Origin: Symsagittifera roscoffensis
Lineage: Eukaryota; Xenacoelomorpha; Acoela; Convolutidae
Reading direction: 5' to 3'
Assembly: GCF_963678635.1 (NCBI RefSeq)
Contig: NW_026971067.1
Span: forward strand, 121,561 to 185,560
Length of the DNA stretch: 64,000 nt
The notes beneath the pieces were generated by a model. The model made no database searches. It had not been told where the DNA came from and was given only the letters and a program-made list of their open reading frames with translations. This document shows, in pieces, positions 54,011 through 64,000 of the stretch (the first letter of the stretch is position 1; every line of letters starts with the position of its first letter). Position numbers and translations under genes: made by a program.

Positions 54011-55600
54011 AGATGTTGTCAAAAATTTTGCAAGCGTTTTGTTAAGACTCTGAAGAGTGTCCGGTAGTGATAGAATTGGTCGTAGCGATGTCTCAGCCTT
54101 GTGTACCTTAGCTTAACCGCACAAACGGGCAATCCCCTGTTGACCTCATCTTCGAAATTAATTGATTACTTATCTCGGCTCTTTTGTTAATCGCAAGTGA
54201 TTCTTTGTATCTTAGCAACTAATTGACATTATCTCAGTGGTTGCTTCTTTTTTAAAAATTGAGCAAATTGCAACAAACATTCCAGTTACGTTCCATAAAT
54301 TTGTTTTCTCATTATGCCAAAACCAACCCCCTTACCAAAATGCACACCAGCAACAAAAATCTATGAGAGAATTCATAGTTTTTTTCTTTGACCTTGTGTC
54401 TTGACGTTTGCCTTACTTCATTCGCATATGCTTTTGCCACGGTTTCTTTTCGCATCAAGTTTCACCCGAATTTTTGTGGTTTTTTAAATAAGAAAAATGT
54501 CGATATCAGTAAAAAAAAAGCGTTTTGTTAAACTTACCTCTAATTGCATTTATTTTACCATTCCAGGCAGTTCAATAATATCAAGCATCCTAACTGATCG
54601 CTCTTTTCTCACATTGACGAGCTTATTTTGTCTCTCGGACAGTCTCCTAATTTTTTAGGGCTCTCCTATAATTTGTTTGAGCATTCATCAATTTGACGCC
54701 TCACTCGAGGAAAGCGGATAGCCACATTTGTTCGTCATTCCCTTTCTGCACCAGCAATCGAGATTTCACTACAATCTGCTCATACCTTTTTTGTCCTCAT
54801 AAGCCCTAGATGACCAAGTCATTAAAAGTTTCAACGTGAAGTTTTGCAAGGCTTCTCCGAAAAAGAATCATTCTCGTGAACCTAAATTTCAAAAATGTCC
54901 GGTACTAGATCAATTTTCAGCCTATCTACAGAGGGTACAGATACTTTAAATTTTTTTCAAGAACTTTGAATGGTCTAACACAATTTTCCAATTCTCTGTA
55001 AATCTTGCTTGAGCCATGCAGCAGGCAAACGTACTGTGCTAATTATTCTGCAGCCCAAAGGGAATAAATTTCACAAGTCACAAATCGAAACGGTTCACAC
55101 TCATGGCATCCCTGTCTTTGAAGCGCAGACTCTTCCTCTGCCTTCAGCTCCTGCTCGCGTCTTATATTCGCATTCATCCTTGTCTGAGATGGTCGTGGTT
55201 GGTAGCTCCCGATATTGCCAATCAGTCTTGTCAGTCGTTTTTTTTGTGTCACGACCAATCGCAGAAACTTCACAATCTACAATCTCGTGCAGCTCCAATG
55301 ATTCTTTGAGCTGATCTGGATCATTCTGTTTCCTCTTGGAGATTAGCCGTTTTCTTGCGGGAATGGTGAGAATTCTATTCTCGAGTAGTTGACTAAACAA
55401 GTCGGAAGATAGAAAATATCTACTACTTCTTCGACTTTAAATAGCCTTTCAGCTCTCCGACACTTGCTGGGCGAAAGTTGTTAGTTCTGTGGCAGTTGAT
55501 GGCGTTTCTCAACTCTTCGTGCCGCACCATCACTTTTCCTACTTTCTGGAACTCTCTTTCAGTAACCGACAAAGGCTTTTGCACTGATTCACTAATAGGC
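54011..55600 (-). pseudogene. Probable N-terminal remnant of the same Penelope-like element
   Basis: Upstream on the - strand, pieces at 55400-55043 (ARKRLISKRKQNDPDQLKES, then RAGAEGRGRV) resemble 47437-46991 in order and composition; 54010-55040 holds shorter open pieces without clear motifs. Assigned mainly by position relative to the RT at 53.7 kb. Confidence 0.35.
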
Positions 55601-58540
55601 CAGAAGTGGCAGTAACAATGCTCTGGTACTGCTTTTTCTCACGTCTGTTGAGGGTGTTAATGCTGGGGAACAGGGAGCTAGCTGATACAATCTGAAAGAT
55701 GTCGTTAACTGAAAATAAAATTGGCCACATTCTCCGTATGCATGAAAAAAACACTTGAAGAAGACCCCTAGACATCAATTAAAACCAATAAAAATTTAGA
55801 TAACGGCTCCTTATTGGGAAAAATAGTTGGATTTTTAAGCGCTTCCCTTTTTTGTTTTTTTTTGCAGCTTACAAACAAAAGTGAAGGAATTTTTGATAGA
55901 AAGTATACTTCAAACGCCTTTGCAACTATGTGCATCGTTCGGAGTTTCACAATAAATTAATGTAAATGACAACAAAACATCAATTTACAAAATTAATTAG
56001 ATAAAACTGACAAAAACTTTGGTTCCGAAACATCATGTTAAACAAAAATCCAATCACATTTGATTTGTAAACTTTTTATTTAGACAAAAACATTTTTATC
56101 TTCTTGAATTAGTTAAAAGGTTTAATAATTTTGTGTATAATTTTGAACCGTGATATCGATTTAGATATGTTTGTTTTCAAATTAGAAACCAAAAGTTTTC
56201 CGGAACTAAATTTTCAGTGTCAAATCCCTGCTTCTAAACTCATTGCGCGAGTTCAGTTTTACTTCGCAAATTTATTTCGCAAATTCTTTGGCAAATCAAT
56301 TACTTAACTGATTTACTTACTAGACAATTTTTCATTTTTTCACCAAGTCAAAAAACATTGAAATTTCATAAACTTGTAAAAAATTATGTTTGGCGTGAAA
56401 AACAATGCCAGTCGGTCATAATGCAAACAGTTTTTGATATTCATTACATTATCAAAATTCTGACTAAACCCGTCGTGCACATTTTTGCGGCAGTAACTGA
56501 AATTCTTGGGGCAAAATCAGATAAACCAAATTTAAAATTGCCGGGAACACGACAGAAAATTTAGTCTTGAGCCAAATTTTTATTGGTAATTGGTCTGTAT
56601 AAGAAAAATTTCAGAAGAACTGTCTTGATCCTGATAGGAGATTAGACAAACACTCCAGGCAAGCTGCCAGGAAATTTGGTTCCTTCCAGTAAACCACTAT
56701 TCATCCAACCGTCAAAAAAGAACTTGAATATTTATTAGCACTGATAAAGCCTTCGAGTTGCTTACCTACTCAAAGCCTAGAATATTAATATTTCCTCTAC
56801 TTGTTAGTTGAATCCTGAGTTGCTATTTCGACCTAAGCGACCGAGTTTACTCACCTACTTGAGCCTAGTTTTCACAATTATGCTGTGTGTCATTCTGCCG
56901 GAAGGCACCACCGAACCTTCCAATTCTGACCAAAAACAGCAGCACTAAGTACAATAGCTACGGATATTTGAAGAAAAGGATGGTCAGAAAAATGTAGAAT
57001 GAACTTTTTCAGAAAAATGGAATTTTCCTAGAACATTTCTGAGAAACACAAAAACAGCCATTTATGGACAACAAAAACTTATACGTCTACAACGGCCGAA
57101 TACAAGACGGAAAACAGTCGAAACAAAGAAAAAAAACTGTGATTAAAAAAAAAGCTTCTTGACGTGACCATTCGCAATTTGAAGGGAGCCGAAAGGATCA
57201 GTAGCAGATTCGGGATTGTCACAAATCCTGCAATTTCCAGAAATTACGACGATAACGAAATTCTCTCCGGAAATAGTGAAAATGCAGTCCCGATGCCCAT
57301 TAATTTTATAAATATTTCGGAGCTTTTTAGCTACTGTAATGCGCTGAACAATTAATTCAATTCAAAACGAGTTGGTTAACTCCGAGCATGAGAAGTTGAG
57401 GGCAAGGAAAGAATCAATCTATCTCCAATGGATCATATATGTAACTGTCACTAAAAACAACTAAAAAAATGGTTTGTAGCCCTGTTTTTAGTCGCAACCA
57501 CGTTGTCTGGTGAACCGAGGCCCAGCTAATTTGTTACTATTTACAAGTTGTCGAAAGCTAAGTAAGACAGCTCTACCCTTGAGCTTAAGGCCGAAGCAAA
57601 ACTACTAGAACTGAACCTTTTGAATTAATAAAAGCTATCTTTTTATACCTAAAAAATAATTCAAATATAAGACCAGAGAAGCTTGAGAAAAGAGACAGGG
57701 CTATAATTGGCGAACGCGGATTCCGGGAAATAAGCGCGATTTATGGTCGCTATATGAGCACCTGAAACGCAAAGAATCGAGAAATGGAAAAGAGAAGTAG
57801 ACGAATATAGCCATCCTGGAGGAACTGTATCCAAGATGAATCTGTTCCTGCGATTGCAATGCCATATGGAAGAGCTCGGCATGCCGGGACAACTCAACTT
57901 TCAGAAAGATGAAGATTGAAACGAAGAGGCAAACAGTTCTGCGAACTGACGGATGAAGAGAGGTTAAACGAATTGACATCCATGGGAGGTGACATCAGTA
58001 CTGATTGGATTTCCAATTAGCAAACACATTGTTGAACAGGTAAGAGAAGTACATTATGTATAAGAAGAAGAAAGTAATTCATCAAAGTTGTTGAAGTATT
58101 ATTCTCACAATTTTTTTTCACTTGAAATACAGGCATTTTTTGCATAGTTTTGACAGTTTCATAGCACGTGTTGTCGTCTACTGTATTATCATTAGCCAAT
58201 GAGTTGTTTATATAAAGAAGAATCTCACCAGTAATGCTGATCGCTGATGGTGGATTTTTTTGAGCACGATAACAACTGAGGGGTTTTCTGAAACGCTTGA
58301 ATAAAGGCGCAGCCAGAAGACAAAGAGACTGGGGCATGCAAGCAAAGGCCGATTTATATAGTCTGGAACGAAGGATCCACTTGCTAAAACACGAGAAAAG
58401 ATGTTACATGAGTTTTTGCGATTGAGACGAGGATCACCACGTCATCAAAATTTTTAATGGCGAGTTCGTTTGTCTTTACGGAAATGAAACGGTTTTTCTA
58501 CAGGGGTCTCGAAGGAGTAACGTCAGAAGACTTGTTGTCC
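55601..58540. other. Mostly unrecognised; one coding-like fragment
   Basis: No gene can be supported. At about 57773-57917 (+) a short frame reads IEKWKREVDEYSHPGGTVSK then NLFLRLQCHMEELGMPGQLN and shifts frame towards LTDEERLNELTSMGGD near 57940. It looks like decayed protein-coding sequence of unknown origin, perhaps from a transposon. Confidence 0.3.
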
Positions 58541-58898
58541 CATAGTAAAATAAAGAACAAAATCTGAGTTTTATTGATATATTGGTCCAACACATGATTC
58601 GTGACACGCTGGATGAGCCTGTGGTGCGTCGTTGTTTAGTCTTAAACATGACGTCATCAGTGTGCTAGCTATTCGTGCTAAACTCCATTATCGGTCAAGG
58701 TCGTTACCGACCTGCCAATCCACTTGAACCTTAACAGCATGCGCTCTATTCATTCTCTGTTCAACTTATGAAAGATTTAAGTTGTATTTACTTCTATTGT
58801 CATGACATTATTTAAATACTAATCTATCTATATTATCTATATGATAACATAACAAGGAGAATTGATTCTGGTTTTAAAACTGTCTTTCGACGTTTCAC
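58541..58898 (+). other. Upstream region of second gypsy element (possible LTR/leader)
   Basis: This stretch precedes the gag start and should contain the 5' LTR end and primer site, but the partner LTR lies beyond the window. A CRE-like TGACGTCA is at about 58649-58656. Boundaries cannot be set. Confidence 0.3.
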
Positions 58899-59981
58899 AT
58901 GGCGCAGCCAGCAGTTTCGACCTCCGAGGATCGAACTGACCTGTTGGGCGTATCCGTATTTTGGCATAAACCAACTGCGGACCCACCACATAGCTGGGAC
59001 TTGTGGATAGGTCAATTCAACTTGGCAATTACTCTAAGAGAGAGATGCGATCCACGAGAGTTATTATAACCTCCGGGTGTCGTACACGACGATCCTGCTC
59101 CAAAACCAGAAGTTGTAGGGGCGGATGAAGATGCTGCAGCAATCGCAAGTCGTATTGCACGTAATGACGCAGCAGTCCGGAAAGTCAGAGAAATGAATGA
59201 AGAGCGCCGGGCGAAAGGTCCCCGAGTTGCACCAGGAGTGTATTATTTCGAGGTTGAACAACGTGTTAAATCTCGCTTATTTTTCTCGCTCGGCTCAGAA
59301 GGGAGGAAAAGATTCCTCCAAAGTTATCCTCATGCAGATCTGAGTGAATTAACGTTTCGGGAATTCCATGAATTCTGTGTTCTCCTATTCAAAAAGGAGA
59401 AAAATTTCATCATTGAACGTATGCAAATCTACAACGCGGTACATTCAGACCGAGAAAGTTTGGAAGCATTCTATTTACGATTGACGGGACAAGCCGCCCT
59501 GTGTGGATGGACAATTGATCAAGAAAAGGAAGTCGTCAGAGATATCTTCATTGCCAAAATGAGATATAAGGATATTCAGAGAGAATTATGCATTCATCCA
59601 GGTGCCACTCCTGAGGATTCTCTGAAATCAGCTTTACTGCAAGAAAAGGGAGCACAGACGGCCACCGACTTGCAAAGGCAACTCGGGAGTTCGTCGTCGT
59701 CGGGCAATTATTCCCAGGCAGGTGCTACTATGGGTCAGAATTCCCGGATAAAACAGGAACCCACCTTCTCTGTCCAGGGTAAGAAACTTTCAGACAGGAT
59801 TAATCGGGCCCAGAATGGTAAGAAGAAGGAGATCAACGAGAAATCGAAGTAATGTTATTTCTGTGGTAACAGATTCTCACCAAACCACAAGCAGAGTTGT
59901 CCAGCCAGAAATGTTACTTGCAGGAATTGTAACAAAAAGGGTCACTTTGCCAAATGCTGTAATTCTAAGAATGTAGAGAAC
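58899..59981 (+). pseudogene. Gypsy Gag (second element)
   Basis: ATG at 58899 in the same context as its relative at 44612 (both MAQ..., with FW..... PP..WD.WI.QFNLAI). A TAA interrupts it at 59067-59069, after which the frame continues with the capsid-like region (YFEVEQRVKSRLFFSLGSEG, TFREFHEFCVLLF). A second TAA (59850-59852) falls directly before the zinc knuckles CYFCGNRFSPNHKQSC and CRNCNKKGHFAKCC, still in the same frame. Knuckle spacing equals that of the element at 39177-44819, so these are related copies. Confidence 0.85.
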
Positions 59982-61490
59982 ATGGAAGCTGAGTCAGATG
60001 AGACAGTGGAAGAAACATGTAATTTCATCACGTCCGATAGTGAGTCGGAATTCACTGTTTTATCTGTAGCAGCTGTGAAACCAAGTCTCCCAATTAAATC
60101 AGTGAAAAAGTTGGAGGTGGTCAATGCAGCCACGGGCAAGTTACGTTCCATCCAGATTACACTACGTTGTGGTAAGACGTTTTTCAAGGCAACAGTGGAT
60201 ACTGGGAGTCCAGCCTCCTTCGTGAATAAAAAGACAGCAGACTATATTATAAAAACAGTTCCTTCAGCCAAGTTCTTCACGGTTCAAGAAAGTCCAATTG
60301 ATACAGTTTACGTTGACTATAATCGGAAGAAAATTGAATTGATGGGTACGTTGATTGTGGATGTTTCATCTTTGGGATGGCATATCAAGTCTGCAAAATT
60401 CCTTATATCAGAAAATCGAACACGTTGTTTACTAGGTTTGGATTTGCAACCCCAATTGGGAGTAAGAACAACGCAAGTCAGACCAGATCGTCCTTTGGTG
60501 GGAGAAGTCTCCCAATCAAACCCGAATTTAACATCGGATTCATGGAAATCTCACTTTCACCAGAAGTTCCATCGGGTGTTCAATAGAATTGGCAAAGCCA
60601 AAAACCACAAAGTATTCTCTACATTCAAGTCTCCACTCGTCCCCATTCAAGAAAAGGGAAGGAGAGTGCCGGTGCATATTCAAGATAAAGTTGGTCAGGA
60701 AATTCAAAAACTCATTCATGAAGGGCACGTGGTTAAATTGAATAAATGTACCAGTGAGTATTTCATCTCTCCGATCGTAATTACGGCGAAGAAAGATGGT
60801 TCTGTGAAATTAGCTATGTATGCTAAACCTATGAATGAACAAATTCATAAGAATCATTACCAAATGCCAAATTTGTTGGAACTATTGGATTCAGCCGCCC
60901 AGATAATCACGTCGGATATTTCAGGAGATGTTTGGTTTACGTCCTTAGATTTAAAATATGCCTTCAGCCAGATTCCGCTCAGTGAGGAAATTAGCCGACA
61001 TTGCAATTTTAATATCGTCTGCGGAGAACAAACTGGTACGTATCGGTTCAAGACGGGGTTTTATGGTCTTACGGACATGCCAAAGGAATTCCAAAAAGCG
61101 ATGGACAATACTCTCCAGGGTCTGTCAGGAGTATTTTGTTTCCTTGATGATATTCTGATTGTTTCGAAGGGCTCAGTCGAGGATCATAATATTCTTGTAG
61201 ACAAGGTGATAAGTCGTCTGGATAAAGAAGGTTTTGCTCTGAAATTTTCGAAATGCGAGTTTTCCTTAAATCAATTATCTTGGTTAGGATACGATATTGA
61301 TTCAGAAGGATACAGACCGAAACGTTCTAAGATAGAGGCAGTACTTGCTCTGGAACCACCAAGGACACTCAAACAACTCCGTTCATTCATGGGCATACTC
61401 AACCATCTACAACGGTTTTTGCCGAATCTTCAGGTCCATTCCGACCAATTACGCCCGTCACTGACGGCAGGTAAAAAAAAGCAAATTTGA
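59982..61490 (+). pseudogene. Gypsy protease-RT (second element)
   Basis: Continues the gag frame. Protease: ATVDTGSPASFVN with intact D-T-G and, downstream, CLLGLDL. RT: FISPIVITAKKDGSVKLAMY, FTSLDLKYAFSQIPL, GTYRFKTGFYGLTDMPKEFQ, and catalytic FLDD (CFLDDILIVS). It ends after GKKKQI at 61490: an 8-A run (about 61473-61480) has shifted the frame by one base, and RNase H follows in the next frame. One extra A relative to a 7-A run would explain this; programmed slippage is less likely given the other lesions. Confidence 0.87.
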
Positions 61491-61509
61491 GTGGGGGGAA
61501 TGTCAGCAA

Positions 61510-62571
61510 ATGGCGTTTCGCAACATCTTGCAGTTGATCGCGAACATAACAAAAATGTATCACTATGACCAAAGTCGGAACTCGCGGGTGAAATGTGACG
61601 CTAGTCATAGTGGTCTGGGTGCAGCATTAGAACAGGAGATAGAAGAGGATGTTTGGGTGCCAATTGCTTTTGCATCACGTTTTCTAAACAATCAGGAGAA
61701 GAAATACAGTACCATTGAATTAGAACTCCTAGCAATTGTATGGTCGTGTGAGCATTTCCGAACGTACTTGTTAGGGAATCATTTCGTGATTCTAACTGAT
61801 CACAAAGCAATCATATCTGCATTAAAGACGAACCTCGGAAACAAAACTTATCAGTCACGTTTAACTAGATGGGCTGATAGGTTATTACCTTTCGATTTCG
61901 ATATTTTCCATATCTCCGGCTGTAAGCTAGGAATCGTGGATTACTTATCTCGTTTCCCAACATTTGAAGCTCCACGACCGAGTAGTTTTGACGAACAATA
62001 TGTCGTCAAATGCATTAGTCGATTCTTTGATGCATGTGAATTCTTGGACGGTTGGGCCAAGCATCACACTTCAACTGAGGAGTTATCCAATACCGCGGAA
62101 ATAAGTCAGGATTATGTCGTACCTGATCAAATTAACCTAGTTGAGTTATTGGGAAATTGTCAATCTCGGATCAATTGTCCCGATATCAATAGTTCACTTG
62201 TTGCATCGAACAAGTTTGGAAATATACCGGTAGAGGGCGTCTTATTTCAAGACATTCAACCTACATCGGAAAGTTTCTATCCGCTAGAGGGCGACAAAAT
62301 GTTAGCCATTAGTCGAAATAACTCCTCTAATCTATCGATTTCTTCTCCGCTAGAGGGCGTCCAACGTGTTGGCTCGTATTCTAGCCAATCAGCGTCGAGT
62401 ATTAACATGCCAAATTTTGCCACTTTCTCAGCATGGATCACAATTTATCTGCCATTTCTAATTTCATTGTGGATTATTACTTTGGCCGTGAGCGGTTGTC
62501 ATCTGTTGGCATTAATAATCAATTTTTTTTGTCTTGATTTCATCATATCGGATTGGTTGGAGTGCAATTAG
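61510..62571 (+). pseudogene. Gypsy RNase H and hydrophobic spacer (second element)
   Basis: RNase H: KCDASHSGLGAALEQ, ELELLAIVWSCEHF, LTDHKAIISAL, IVDYLSR. A 200-residue spacer follows, with three nearly identical phrases from a CGCTAGAGGGCG-type DNA motif (62230, 62282, 62349) and a strongly hydrophobic end (AWITIYLPFLISLWIITLAV, then LLALIINFF). This hydrophobic end may be real membrane-spanning sequence or simply T-rich intron DNA: a good acceptor (TTTTTTTTCAATTTCAG, ending 62594) follows the stop and the integrase frame opens just after it. Confidence 0.8.
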
Positions 62572-62594
62572 TTTTATTTTTTTTCAATTTCAGA

Positions 62595-64000
62595 CTGCAA
62601 TGAATCCCAACACAAGTACCAACAACACAAACGACAGTTTCGAGCAGTTGTTAAATCAGTATCTGCCGGTCACTCAACATTGGTTCTCCTCAGATAGAGC
62701 CAGGCCGCGGTTTCGCGCGGGGGCTGTTCGACCCAGAAGATCTTCAACAGTTCAACGAGGAGTAGAACTGAGGAGTCAATAGGCCCGTATTCTAGCGAAT
62801 TTCAGGTCCAAACGGGGCAGGATACCAAAACAACAATCTCAGTCAGTCAACAGTCTCGAGATCTTAAAGTCACCAGTGGTCGCTGCGGACCAGAAATCGT
62901 TAACCGGACTGGTGGGAATTCTGGACTCAGATGTATTATAGGAGCTCACGGATGAAGATGCCAGTTTAAGCCTCATGAAACGAGCAATTATCAACCGGGA
63001 TTACGAAGGATTTTGCCGTATCGATTCCTATATTAAATCATTTTGGCATTGTGCAGCGGTAGTTGATGGCTGTGTTGTGGTGGATAATAGGATCGCTATT
63101 CCCATGTGTCTACGCAAACCTTTGTTATCTCGACTCCATAGATCGTATGCGGGTCAGTTAGCAATGGTTGACGCAGCACAATACATCTGGTGGCCCCGAA
63201 TGCATCGGGACATTATCCAACTGTGCAAAGATTGTCCTCAGTGCACAAAGTTTGGTAAGAATTTGAAAGCAAACGTATCATTTAATTCATCCAAGCCTTT
63301 ACCTCTTTTATCGGGTCCTAATGAAGAGCTGCAACTTGATTACGCAGGCCCTCTACTTGACTCATTAGGTAATAGTATTTTTATCTTGGTCGCAATCGAC
63401 CGTTATTCAAAATATCCGTCGGCTATGATTACGCGTTCCACGGGAGGACGGAAGATCATTAAGTTTCTCAAGTCATATATTCAACAGCACAGTATCCCCA
63501 GATCCATTAAAACAGACCAGTACTCCGGTTTTAAAAATAAATTAGTGCAAAATTTTTGTCTAGAGAAAAATATTGTACAATATTTTTGTCCGGTGGGGGA
63601 CCATCGTGGCTGTGGTTTAGTCGAACGGTCGATACAAACAATTAAGCGTCGTTTGGGCGCCTCTCGGTTAAGTTCGGATTTCTCTAATGTTCAGGATACC
63701 CTTAGGAATATTATTGAAGATATCCGGGTTACAAAAAATTCACTTACCGGGGTCTCCCCGTTTGAACTTCATTTTGGTCGTCCTCCGAATACGGAGCTAT
63801 CTATAGCGGCTGATCGTTTAACTTCGGGAATTCATTTAGACAACCAACGTTTGGAACGGGACTTGCTCACACCAGAGCAGCGACGGGAGCAGTGCGATAG
63901 TCGTCCCAGAATCAAAGTCGTCAAGAAAGGGCAATCAAGCCCGACGGTGTCTCCACATTTTGGTGGAACCACAGACTCAGTAGCGGATACACCCCACTAC
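62595..64000 (+). pseudogene. Gypsy integrase (second element), partial
   Basis: Begins after the acceptor-like TTTCAG and continues in one frame to the window end, with TAG at 62780-62782 and 62939-62941; from 62942 the frame is open for 353 codons. Zinc-binding domain: HRSYAGQLAMVDAAQYIWWP then CKDCPQC. DDE core: LDYAGPL, KTDQYSGF, GLVERSIQTIKRRLG. The C-terminal region begins with SLTGVSPFELHFGRPPN. The end of the element lies outside the window. Confidence 0.87.

Overview
The window is animal (invertebrate metazoan) nuclear DNA. It is AT-rich and has large GT-AG introns, one recognisable host gene, and many transposable elements: LINE, Penelope-like, Ty3/gypsy, an env-bearing LTR retroelement, hAT-like and foldback MITEs, and a tRNA-derived SINE. 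Two runs of N (26187-26386, exactly 200; 46317-46339) divide it into three contigs. I cannot name the species.

Host gene. Nine exons encode an anoctamin (TMEM16 family: Ca2+-activated chloride channels and phospholipid scramblases). Six lie on the + strand (28591-28697, 31139-31251, 31682-31888, 36366-36515, 38020-38190, 45522-45666) and run from the cytosolic N-terminal domain to TM2. Three lie on the - strand (6127-5976, 5265-5172, 3667-3478) and resume just after TM2. The two sets do not overlap and are in order, with all phases matching within each set. The simplest reading is one gene whose halves face opposite ways because contig 1 (1-26186) is inverted in the scaffold, or because of a real inversion. 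One short exon between them was not found.

Layout. 1-2480: decayed LINE whose pre-RT segment is amplified into a 234-bp (78-codon) tandem array. 3036-7252: anoctamin exons with MITEs and a SINE in the introns. 7253-26105: an 18.85-kb LTR retroelement with two 408-bp LTRs, a long leader, gag-pro-RT/RNase H-integrase, two tiny membrane ORFs, a Pro/Ser-rich frame without any Met, a broken env-like glycoprotein and a 597-codon ORF of unknown function. 26387-46316: N-terminal half of the anoctamin gene. Its sixth intron carries a ~160-bp tandem array made from its own exon/5' splice-site junction, split by a Mag-like gypsy element (39177-44819, - strand). The contig ends in a third copy of the 18.85-kb family's LTR. 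46340-64000: Penelope-like remnants, a LINE remnant, about 6 kb with little recognisable content, and a second decayed gypsy relative (58899-64000, runs off the window).

The most interesting unit is the 18.85-kb element. It has the plan of a complex endogenous retrovirus: several accessory ORFs, stop/start overlaps (ATGA), Met-less frames that seem to need splicing, and a terminal ORF whose base composition differs from the rest. It is close to intact (by eye four LTR mismatches in 408 bp) but carries single lesions in RT and env. All family calls come from motif recognition by eye; no database search was possible.
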